From Piper betle (lineage: Eukaryota > Streptophyta > Magnoliopsida > Piperales > Piperaceae), in contig JAURVB010010156.1 in assembly GCA_033002965.1 (NCBI GenBank), positions 1 through 64,000 of the forward strand: 64,000 bases of DNA, written 5' to 3'. Position 1 is the first letter of the stretch, and every line of letters starts with the position of its first letter. The notes under the pieces are model-generated. The model saw nothing but the letters and a program-made list of their open reading frames with translations, had not been told where the DNA came from and made no database searches. The translations under genes and the position numbers were made by a program. Below, one piece after another: positions 46,976-60,715 of this stretch.

Positions 46976-49195
46976 AGAAATGTTATTGTTTGGGCGCGGG
47001 CTCGTCCGCGCCCTCGAATCGGTTCTTTAATGTGATTCGGGTTTAAAGGTTCGGTAGGACCGAGGCGCTCTTGCCGCGCAAAGAGATAGTGTGATGGAAA
47101 TAGAAAATACGACAAACACATGAAATGACACACATGAAATTTTTTACGTGGTTCCTTAGGGTTCAACTTGAATCCCTAAGTCAGTCCACGGTGAGATTAG
47201 TACTCACAATCCACTATTTCTCCTTTGATTTTTACAAGTTACATAAAACAGTGAATTTTTTCCGCCTGTCTGAGATCTTTGACTCTAATGCCAAACCTTT
47301 AAAATAATCCCACCACTGCGTCTGGAGCGTCCAAAAATGGTAGGATACCAAGTTTCGCCCTGATCCGAGGTCGGGAAGGCCTTCAAATTATTTTCGGAGT
47401 GTTAATGGACTAACCGGGCCAATTCGGGTTGGTTCAGTACAAATAAAAACTGGACGGGTGGCGTGCGGCGGCTTCCCTTTTTCTGCGTGCGCCGGTCTAC
47501 GGGTGGTGTACAGTACACCAGCTCCAATCCGGGTCGTGGTTTCGTAACAGGTCACCATCTGGCTTCGCGAACGCGGACTGGGAAGAAGGATTTGGTCTCG
47601 GACACGACAAAAGCGGATGCGGTCAGTAGTAAACGGGTCCAACAACTCAGCTGCAGCGGCGGTGAAATGGTGGTTTTGGTGGCTTCGGCGCAGAGTTTGC
47701 CCAGAACTGTAGATCTCATAATGGTGAAGGTCTTGGCGGTGGTCCGACGGTCAGCGGCGGTTCCGGTCAGTTGGTCGGATGCCGGAAAGTTAGACACTTT
47801 TCTGCAATTTTGTGCTACGCTGGTCACTTCTCAATTTTTCCAGTGACCTCAGCGACGAACTCCGGCGGCTCTCGGCTTGGGTTTGTAGATCACTTCTCCA
47901 CCTTCACTTGATCACAATGGAAGGTCTGGGAACGACTGGCGTTGGTCGGAAAAATCCAAGAAATCTGGTGTTTGCTACTCTGTTTTTTGCTTTTCCGGCC
48001 AGTAACTTCCTCGCTTCTCGATTTTTCCCGGCGGCTACAACAACGATCTTTGGCAAAACTCAGTTTGGGTTTCTAGACCACTCCTCCGTCTTCATGTTTC
48101 ACTTCACGGAGACACTAGGAACGACCGGTGTTGGTCGGAAAAAATTAGCGAAATCAGACCTTTGCTGCTCTGTTTTCTGCTTTTCTGGCCAGCAACTTCC
48201 TCGCTTCCCGATTTTTCCCGGCGACCTCAGCGACGAACTCCGGCGGCTCTCAGCTTGGGTCTGTAGATCACTTCTCCGCCTTCACTCTGAACCTCGTGAT
48301 GGGGCCGGGAACGACCTGAACTGGTCGGAAAGAATCCAAGAAGTATGGAACGACGAATAGGGACTCCTTTCCTTGTCAGCTGCAACTAAATTCCAAAACA
48401 GCGATCGGGTGAAGGAAGGGCACTTTTCTATGACTCCTTCAGGGCGATGAGGAGGGCTCTATCTTTTCTGGCGATCCAACTATAAGGTGGCGGCAAGGAA
48501 CAGAGCAGCAACTCCAAGCGTGATAGCAGCAACAAACGTCTTCTTCTTCCGAGCCCTGCAAAATTATAAACAAACAAAACTTCTTTTGGTTTAAATCTAT
48601 TGCAGCGAGGCAGCATTAGCATTGCGATAACTCCGGCAAGGAGCAGCTTTGTTGTCGGCGATAATTCTTCTAGAATTCTTGGCTCGATGAGCATTTCGGC
48701 GAGGCTGCACAACAACAATGGGGCTGGACTCCGGGGATGTGGCGATCCTGGTAGCACTCGGCAACACTTCAAAGCAGCATGACTCCTTCACCAGTGGCTC
48801 TGGCAAGTGGAAAGTTTAGATCTTGGGCAAGGATTCATGGCCGTGACGGGGGTAGTGATCGCGTGTCGGCGAGGGTCACCGGAGCATCTTCGGTGAGGGG
48901 CTCCTCCCTCGGCTTTTCATCGGTCTGGCAAAATTCTTTTCCTTTAGCGTACGAACCCCCTGCTTCAGCAATAACGCCCGGTTTTTATAGAATTAGGATA
49001 ACTCCTAAATGAGAGATTTCCTCTAACGGCTGTAAAACAATGTCTACATCTTCCTCTGGCAATTCTTTCTCCGGCAGTTTTGGAACTGTATGAGTAATTT
49101 TCTTGTAACATGCAGGAAGTCATCCACGTAAGTGGCTTGAGTATTGTCACATAATTTAATAAATATTATCCACATAACTGGATAAATATAAATAT
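46976..49195. mobile_element. Repeat-rich insertion inside an L1 LTR
   Basis: About 2.2 kb of non-AT-rich DNA between two parts of the LTR. Near its left side is acacatgaaattttttacgt ggttcc, a context common in retrotransposon LTRs. It also holds 189-bp tandem repeats. Open frames at 47463-47846, 47812-48360 and 48428-48772 show no domain I recognise. Ends and target duplication could not be fixed, so element class is unknown. Confidence 0.35.
47845..48350. repeat. 189-bp tandem repeats, about 2.7 copies
   Basis: The word gacctcagcgacgaactccg occurs at 47845 and again at 48223, exactly 378 bp (two units) apart; a diverged middle unit starts near 48034. Each unit includes tgggtttgtagatcacttct or a variant, a ttggtcggaaaaa word, and acttcctcgcttc followed by tcgatttttcccggcg. 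A more diverged unit seems to precede 47845. The array stays open for most of 47812-48360, but the protein is unknown. Confidence 0.8.
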
Positions 49196-52100
49196 TTTTC
49201 GAATAAATATGTACAAACAGTTATATATGTCTAAATATATGATAGTAATCTCAGTAATACACTAGTCATATGAGTTATTAAAATATACAAGAGTACACTT
49301 AATTTTTTTTATTATGAATAAATTATAAAATTAGATTTAGATTGTTTATAGCATTAAAACATATTATTTATTCTTTAGGAGGGACATCCGAGTTAAAATT
49401 TGCCTATTTTATTTTATTATAATTTATTATATTATATTTTATATTTTAAAAAATTATTAATTATTATTGTCTCGTGTCCAAAACGGTCAAATTTTATTTT
49501 ATAATACTACTGGCGCACCAAACCGCGCTTTTCCCTGTTTTCTTCCCAGACGACCGACTACGAGCCTTGCCCCTGTTCCGACGCGCCACCGCTGGCGACC
49601 TCGCCGCCGACAGCACCGCCGCCGGCCGGCTGTGTCGCCGTCTCCCTAGTCCCCTTCCTCCTCCTATCCCTGTTCACCGCCCCTTCCCCTGCTGTTTTGA
49701 TCGCCGTCGGCCGCCTGTCCCCGCCGACGCGCCTCGGCCTCCCTCCGGCGGGGTCATCTCCTCCAGGCCGGCACCTCCTCACCAACCTCCCCTTGGCCCT
49801 AGCCGGTTCCGCTGATGTCGAAGCCGGGCGCCGACCATGATTTCGGCGAGACTTCCTCCCTCCGGTCGACCAGAGCCCACCACTCTCCTTCCCCATTTTT
49901 CCCTTCGTAGATCCTTCCTAATACGCCCTGGCCGAACTCCTTGTTGCACTCACTGGCGACCAGCCGCCGTCGTCGCAGACCGGCCAGACTCCGCTCCGGG
50001 CGAACCTCTTCGTTGAAAACTGCTTGTTACTTGCCCGAAGATTGAAAATACTGGCTGTCAGTGAATAAATAAATATATATATATATATCCTCGATTACAT
50101 TATTGATTTTGTTTAGTAAAAAGTAATGATTTTTTATCCCTAAAGCTAGAATTGAACTGCCCGCGAAGTCCAAGCGGTGTACCCTAATCCCAGTCCGGGC
50201 CGTGTTCCCCTTGGCCAGGCAGTAGCCACGCCAGCGGCAACCGCAGTTATTGCCGCCGTCACCGCCTTCAGCCGGCTACCTCAGGGTACCTCCAACTTGC
50301 AGGATTCCCTTGTGTGACGGCAATTACAACAGTCACCACCCCTCCGAAACCGCCTGCAGCCATGATTGTTAGCCACGGACGTTAGGTATTCCCGATTTAG
50401 ATTTATACTCATTCATGTTATTAGTTATCATTATGTATATGATGAATGTGAAATAGTAATTAATTGTAGATTGTTAGACGAATTGGTAATGACGAATTAA
50501 AATGAAGATGGGTGTGAATTTACTCATATAGGATTCCGAAGTGTACATTTAGTAATGAGTTGGGATTACGAAATAAGACTTATAAATCTCGAATTGTGCC
50601 TGAGCTAAGAATTTATATTGTAATTATGTATTACTAATTTACAACACTATGTTCTGACGATGTGAAGAGATAACAATTGAAGTGTTATTGGTAATGTCGT
50701 GTTTGGATTTTCGAGTTGATTGCTATTGCTTAAGTGATTGCAGTGAATGGAATTGTCTTTCATGTTTCAATGACTAGTTATTCACAAGGACTAGGTCGGT
50801 GTGTAAGAATGAGGCAATAAGGGATTTGGTTTTTGCATGAATATGGTTAGTCCATCATGATTGTTCAAATTAGGTCGTGACAACGTTTATTTTGTGATTT
50901 TTCATATCTTGTTGTGTTCTCTTATTTGAATGTTGGTAATTATATGTATTGATTCATCATGTGTATGCATCATATAAATAGAATGGGAGTTAGTATTTAG
51001 TTTTAGTTGCGTAGGTGCGGAGTAAGAGCTCACTGCCTAGGCGTGTGCCTTCGCTTAGAGCTTTTACCAAATCCGTTTAAGACTCGTCCTTTGTTTTTCA
51101 CTCTATTATGTGTGATTTGATTTATTATTTGCAAGATAGGTTAAGTGGTGTTTTATCGGATTCCACTTAATTAGGATCATTTTGTCAAATAATTTTTTTG
51201 GATTAATAACTCTCGAAGATGAGATCCTTTGAGTCTGATTTCAAAAACAAGATCCACCTCAAGTTGCCTTCAGACCTATAATATTAAATCTCTTCTCAAG
51301 CCTATATATAATTTTATCGAGTTTTTAGTACGACGAGAGATTGTGAAACCAATTTGCACGTGCCATGAGCGGGACATGCTAGTCAAAATGGGATTTGGAA
51401 TAGTGAGAGGGCTACTTCATTCACGAGAGATCCTGACAACTCTATGCTTTGAGTTTCCTCACACCCGAAGAAGCGTGAAGGTTCACGGGTATTGCTATGT
51501 AGTATATGTTTTGACGTATGGTTTAAAGGGTACTGAAGGCAATTGCCTTAGAGTACTTAGCTTTCGTGCTCAGGGTCAGGAGATATATGGAGGACATGAG
51601 AGGGCTTAGGTTATACTGGTAGTCCCAAGGGACAAAAAATAAAATAAAAAAATGCCTAGAAAGGCATCAGCAGACCTATTAGCTCAGGATACTATTATAT
51701 CCGCAGCCCGGTGGTTCCCAAGTAAACGGCCTTATGAGAGTTCAACAAAAGATCTATATGGTTTTCTTCAAAATGAGAGTCGGGAATCATTTGTCAGCTT
51801 GCGATAGTTATTTTTAGACCATTAACATTTGTTATTGACATATTTTTAAATAAATGTAGATAAGGAGTACGAGTCAAATATATTAGCCTGGATGAAAGAA
51901 CAGTGACCGCTATGTGCACACACAACTTGGCACAATATATTTAGATTGTTGTGTTTTAGTTATAATGTATTAGATTATAATACGATATTTCATGATGAAA
52001 TGACAATAATGTTTAGAAAATTAGTAAATGACTATGATAGATATGATGAACACGGTGGTCTAGACCCCAATTTATGTCTTTAATGTTATTACTGTGAAAA

Positions 52101-52447
52101 CAATGATACGACATGAAATAAAAAAATGTGTATGGTGTAGTATATATATTTATATATTGTTGTTTTGATAGGTTAACCTCTTATTGCATTTTTAAGAGAC
52201 ACTCTATCTATTTTTTAGAAATTTTATTGATTTATTGTGATTATTTTTAGTGTCGATTGTTTAACATGTCATTTACATGGTATCATGTTTAGTTTCATAC
52301 TTTCTATATATGTGTTAAGATGTTTATCTTTTATCTTAAGATGCTGATATTAGATCTATTTGGGTTAGGTTTAGGTTGACCGACTTAATCGTTTGACCCC
52401 TAACATTTCAATTCGGTTCGCTAGTGGACCGACTTTTAGGTGTCACA
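49196..52447 (+). mobile_element. LTR family L1, long form
   Basis: In order it holds an AT-rich block like 8340-8410, a GC-rich stretch (49520-50380) parallel to the minus strand of 2.8-3.5 kb, an AT-rich stretch, a segment (50990-51138) matching the minus strand of 2290-2440, and the LTR 3' part (51138-52447) ending ttaggtgtcaca. No gag or pol. Frames in the GC-rich stretch (49474-49896) are composition-driven and conflict between strands. With 46862-46975 this would make an LTR of more than 3 kb. Confidence 0.5.
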
Positions 52448-52706
52448 TGTGCTCACACTCGTTATCGTTTGATTTGAGTAAGTTTAACTCGAACGAGATC
52501 AATCTGAACGTCGAGTAAATTTGAGATCGGTCAAGCTGTTAGCATCCCTACATGCATATTGCAACCCTAATTTACCTGATTATGTATCTACGGACAAGCT
52601 TATAATTAACACAAAAAATTTAATAGGTACTCTTAATTTGGAGCATCACTCACTAGATCGGTAAGTCCTCAACGAGATCCAAAGCCCTCAAAATTTAAGG
52701 TTAGAC

Positions 52707-52754
<48 letters not shown>

Positions 52755-54261
52755 AAGAATGCAACATAAACATTTGCTTTGATGATAGCGTGTATGATTA
52801 AGTAACTGTTGGACCAAACTCCAAGCTTCTCCTTTGGGACATTTCTTCCTTGGATCAATATTATAATATTGTTGAACAGAAAATATTGTTATGTATCGTC
52901 ATTATATATACATTTTTATTAATAAAAGTAAAATTTAATATTCATCTAGAATTAAAAATAAAAAAATTAGTCAATCAAAATATTAAAAAAATTTAAAAAT
53001 ATTAAAGGGTCACAAGTTTGAATCTTGCTAAGATTAATTTCTTAAAAGTGCTAATAAAAATATTTTTTATGATAAAAAGTCACAAGTTCAAACCCGATTA
53101 ATTTTTAAATTTTAAATTCTTAATAAAAACATCTATCTAATTATTTTGAAAAAAATATAATAAAAAATAATTATGATTTTTTAAAAATAAGACATATATA
53201 TATATATATATGATTAAAGTCAATCTTAATTTATATCTAATAGGTTAAATTAATATTATAGTCTATTTAGAGAATTTATATATAAAATTAAAAATTATTA
53301 TTAGGTCACTAATGATGTTATATTTTAACTAATATAATATAATATATGTACCATCACACCAAGAAATAAACAGTAGAGTTAGTAGCTTTATTTATATATT
53401 CTTATAATTAATAAAATGTGGGCACGATGGTTGTACTGTAGTCATTTAAACATGCATCAAGTGTCTCCCAGCAAAGACAAAAAGTTGATTGACCAGTGAC
53501 AGCAGGAGAAGACCAGGAAATATTTATGTATGATTCGTATATTTATTTATGTACAACCGGCCTTCTTCACCGCCCAAATCAATTGGAGATTTTTTCTCTC
53601 AAATAACTTCGTCACCGACCGACCATTACCACAGAGTTCGTAGTAAATTATGTTGGCGTACATAACCCACTCCTGCATCATCATCGGTACCCGTTCATTT
53701 TGGTCCCCATTTTTCTTGTTACCACTACGCCATTAAGTACTGCTACATTGAAGCTTACTATGTCCTAATTAAAAGTAATTGACCATGATCATGAAACGAA
53801 GAAACAGATTCACATCTTCATATATATGTATAGGTAGTTACGGTGTATGCCTGCAATCACTGTACATCATGAGTAGGTTTTGAGTAAATTACTGCTTAAA
53901 TGTCTTAGTTCAACAATAATGTACAACTGTAGATTCGAATGTTTATTGCATACACATATGTATATATATGTGTGCTACATATTTAGAACAAGACGCCAAG
54001 ACATGGAAAAGCATGAGGGAGAAATTACTAAGAAATTAATGTCTTAAACCCACTCAAACCATCATCGATCCTTGATAATCTGGTGAAGATGAATGACTGC
54101 ATGCAGATCATCTATCTGCGGTTCAAGCAAGAAAATCAACATTTTATAAATTTTTGGCTTGAAGATGTTCGTTTTAGTATGAAGAGAGATTGATTGATAA
54201 GTATTAAAAACGGCTATTTAAGACAAGTAAACACTCACTTAACTTATATGGATCTGTTGAC
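52448..54261. other. AT-rich intergenic DNA with TA tracts
   Basis: A (TA)n tract at 52713-52749 and shorter ones near 53190 and 53960. No gene is recognisable. The last few hundred bases are probably the 3' UTR of the minus-strand gene that follows. Confidence 0.5.
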
Positions 54262-54738
54262 TCATGAGAGCATTCGGATTGAAAGCGATGGAGATGATCG
54301 CCTGGATCGGTGAATCCGAGCCGTCGGTTCAACCACGGAGGCCACATTCTTGCACGAGCCATAGAGAGCAATGAAGCCGAATCGGTCACTCAACGTCCTA
54401 TCCACCTTGCCGGAGCTCCTCCACTGCTCCTCCGGCGGGGCAGAGCATGCTGCGAGGGCCGCCGTGAAAGGATCGACCCCTTTCTCGTCGCCGTCCTTCT
54501 TCCTCGAAATTGTGAGGCATCTCGGCCTCGGTGGTGGTGGAAGCAGTGGCCGGTTGGTCTCAGCTTTGTGCTTTGGCTTTAGTGCATATGGTTTGGGGAC
54601 CCCTGGGTGTTCTTCCCACTTGAATGGGATACCCGAGAACTGGATTGGAGTTACTGGGTTTATGGGTGACTCAAAAGTGGCCAAGGAGCAAAATGATCTG
54701 AAAGATGAACAAGATGAGGATGAAGAGATATGATCCAT
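54262..54738 (-). CDS. Small protein with DUF688-like motif
   Basis: A single-exon minus-strand frame of 158 residues from the ATG at 54738. The frame is open further up to 54828, but the serine-rich start MDHISSSSSCSSFRSFCS is typical of this plant family. Residues 36-49 (GIPFKWEEHPGVPK) match the IPFxWExxPGxPK signature of DUF688-type plant proteins, and a proline run (PLLPPPPRPR) follows near residue 62. A basic, serine-rich C-terminus ends the protein. There is no signal peptide, membrane helix or enzyme motif, and the function is unknown. A foldback transposon begins 200 bp upstream. The family name rests on the short motif. Confidence 0.7.
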   Translation of the reverse strand: MDHISSSSSCSSFRSFCSLATFESPINPVTPIQFSGIPFKWEEHPGVPKPYALKPKHKAETNRPLLPPPPRPRCLTISRKKDGDEKGVDPFTAALAACSAPPEEQWRSSGKVDRTLSDRFGFIALYGSCKNVASVVEPTARIHRSRRSSPSLSIRMLS

Positions 54739-54937
54739 GGAGAGAGGGATAGAGGTGGTACTGGTATGAGTGGACAATATTAATAGAACATCACAGAAGA
54801 CATGGCATATATATATAAGGTATTGCATGTACTATTTTAATTTATAATTCTGACATAGGTATTATACATATGATCCTGATGAATTATTGTGTTTGACAAT
54901 TGAAGAACTGATGCCGAACATGTATATATATATATAT

Positions 54938-55722
54938 GGGATTGGCTACCCTGGGGGTGACCGCAGGAACAGTTTCCTGCGGTCGCTCAAATCTAGACCG
55001 TCAGATCTAATCTGACGGTTCAGATCTATTTTTTAAAAAACCTAATTTTTACCCTCTCCCCTCCCACTGCCCGGCGCCGCCGCCCTCGCCGCGCCACGGC
55101 CGCCGCGCCGCCACCCTTCGCCGCGCCCACGTCTACCGCGCCGCCGCCGTCGTCGCTCCCGTTGCCTCGCCCACGCCCCCGCCGCGTCGCCTAGCCCAAT
55201 ATCCTTCGCCCCCGCCGCGCGCCATTGAAGCACCCTTCGCCGCGCCCCCGTCCACGGCGCCGCGCCCCGTCCACGGCGCCGCGCCCGTCCACGGCGCCAG
55301 GCCCCCGTCCACGGCGCCGCGCCCCCGTCCACGGCGCGCCGCCCGTCCACGGCGCCCCCGTCCACGGCGCCGCCGCGCTCCCTCTCGACCCGCCCGCGGG
55401 GTCGCAAGGGGCGCGGGGGCGACCCGGGCAGCGACGCGGGCGGCGAGGCGACGGGAGCGCGGGCGAGGCGACGGGAGCGGCGACGGCGGGGGCGTGGGCG
55501 AGGCGACCGGAGCGGCGACGGCGGCGGTGCGGTGGACGTGGGCGCGGCGAAGGGTGGCGGCGCGACGGCCGTGGCGCGGCGAGGGCGGCGGCGCCGGGCA
55601 ATGGGAGGGGGAGGGTAAAATTAGGTTTTTTAAAAATAGATCTGAACCGTCAGATTAGATCTGACGGTCCAGATTTGAGCGACCGCAGGAAACTGTTCCG
55701 CGGTCACCCCAGGGTAGCCAAT

Positions 55723-55725
<3 letters not shown>
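54938..55725. mobile_element. Foldback element with nested palindromes, GC-rich core
   Basis: The left end GGGATTGGCTACCCTGGGG is repeated in inverted form at the right end (55707-55725), and near-identity continues for at least 120 bp and into GC-rich arms. Within each terminal repeat are two self-complementary words: gaccgcaggaacagtttcct with gcggtc, and accgtcagatct with aatctgacggt. The centre carries many ccgtccacggcgcc units. Both outer borders are TA tracts (54920-54937 and 55726-55755). The frames on both strands at 55042-55601 are composition artefacts. Confidence 0.85.
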
Positions 55726-55759
<34 letters not shown>

Positions 55760-56930
55760 GCAGAGTTTAACCTTGTCATATGGTTGGCATCAACTAGAAA
55801 TACAAATAGGTAATTGTACAAAGCTCTTTTTTAGATGCTATAAAGTAGTAGAGCCGTTGAAAGAAATTGTCTAGTACTATCATTGCTTGTCTTAGTTTTG
55901 TGTTAGAAAAGAGAAACAAGGGCGTCTAGTTTGGAAACTTTTGCTATACATATCTAGTTAAGATATGGTTTGATAAACTATATAAAGTTGCATACGAATA
56001 AGAGTCAAAATGCTTTCAACCTTTCGTTAGCAAGCAACTTTTTCAAAAGGAAAGACGTGGGAAGCATTAACAACCAATGCACACCCAGAAATAATGTGGG
56101 AAAAAAATGAAAACGTGAACAGTCAACCGAGGGACTCCTTTGATACATCAGAATTTCGTCACACCCAACCTGCCGGACTTCGTCCCCCGCCGTGCCATAA
56201 CGCCGGCTATGGCTTCATCTCTCTTGCAGCCTGACAGCTCTCCCCTTAAAGGTGGTTGTATATATATATATATAATTATTATTTAGCGAATAAGTCAAAT
56301 ATAAAAATATTAAATAAAACTAATACAAATAAAACAAGTAATAACTAAAAGAAAAATGATAGGCACACAACAATTAATATAAAGGTTCAAAAGTACTCTT
56401 ACCCCTTTTATCTTTTCAAATTCATTTTAAAATGTATGTCTTTACTTGCTTAATTATAACACAATTTATACACTTACAAGCTAACAAGCTTCTCTAATAC
56501 AATGCCTACCTAGAGCCAAAAGTTTCACTCTTTCTAATATCAAAAAGGTTTACACATATTCGTTGATATTATTAGAGAGTCTGAGTAAAGGGCATCTGAC
56601 CACCAATTTTTTTATTTGTAATTACATGAATTTTCAATTTTTAATGCATGATTATTTATAGGAAACATTTTAGCTTATACCATATTATGATGTATTAACG
56701 AAGCCGGCTCCTAGATGTATTATTACATCATCATATTATTACATGCTAGACACCATTGCTTACAAATTCACAATTAAGTATTGTGTATGATTGATCATTA
56801 GTATTCGCTGACAAACAAGGTTGGAGATGTTGGCATATAGGAATTTCACGGGATAGACAAAATCCAGTAAAAGTTAGTTATCAAGAAAACTAAAAAATAA
56901 AATTCCAACAAGAATTCATTTACACCAACT
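55726..56930. other. Intergenic, no gene seen
   Basis: A TA tract, then AT-rich sequence. A GC-richer patch near 56160-56250 has no recognisable coding sequence and is followed by a TA tract. Confidence 0.5.
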
Positions 56931-60086
<3,156 letters not shown>

Positions 60087-60227
60087 CCCCACCTTCCCCA
60101 ACGCCGACGACTCGCCGGATCCTCCCCTTCTGCGCCGCCGGCAAAATCGCCTCTTATGGTTCCGCCGAGGCGACGACCGCCGGACCAAGTCTCTAGCGCC
60201 AAATTCGGTCCCGGCGAATTAGGCGTT

Positions 60228-60310
60228 TGGGCCGTCGCTTGGAAGTGGGCCCGGTGGTGATTGATGGGCTCAGACGTAGAAGATGTTGGGCTTGTTGCTT
60301 CATAAGCCCA
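60228..60310 (-). promoter_or_regulatory. Site II-like TGGGCC/TGGGCT cluster of the YY1 gene
   Basis: TGGGCC lies at 60228-60233 and 60246-60251, with TGGGCT-type words near 60264, 60287 and 60304, all within 225 bases of the ATG at 60086. The arrangement resembles the cluster before QCR9 and suggests TCP-dependent, growth-linked expression. Confidence 0.5.
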
Positions 60311-60319
60311 TCAATGTGT

Positions 60320-60715
60320 AGGCTTTTATTTTCTTTTTGTAAATGACCAAATGTGCAAACAGTACACTTGTGTCACCTGTTTTATTCATTTATTTTTATG
60401 TTTTGAAAAAAATTACCATGGACAAATACTTCTCGTAAAACCTGCAACTAATTGTATAAAACAAAAGTTTTAAGAATGAGATTATTAGTTAGGAACTGAC
60501 ACAGATGTTTGATCTTTGGATTTTGGAGTACAGTAGCACCAAAAAGAAATACTTGATATATCCTTTCTTGTACAGTGGACTTAATATAATATGCATAAAT
60601 GAGTTTATACATGCGACCACACTTGGTGAAACAAAATTACAACTGATAACATTACATATAGTTAAATTCCACCCTTGCCCGGTACGTGTCACCTGCTCAT
60701 TTCCTCCATTCTTCA
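60320..60715. other. Intergenic between YY1 and the RLP gene
   Basis: AT-rich; the right part is likely the 3' UTR of the minus-strand receptor gene. No other feature. Confidence 0.5.

Noticed and set aside
54310..54733. Plus-strand frames of 90 and 120 codons
   Set aside because: They are antisense shadows of the DUF688-like gene, which has the family motif on the minus strand.
55042..55770. Long frames of 121-181 codons on both strands
   Set aside because: They are produced by ccgtccacggcgcc repeats in a foldback element, with Arg/Pro/Ala runs and no domain.
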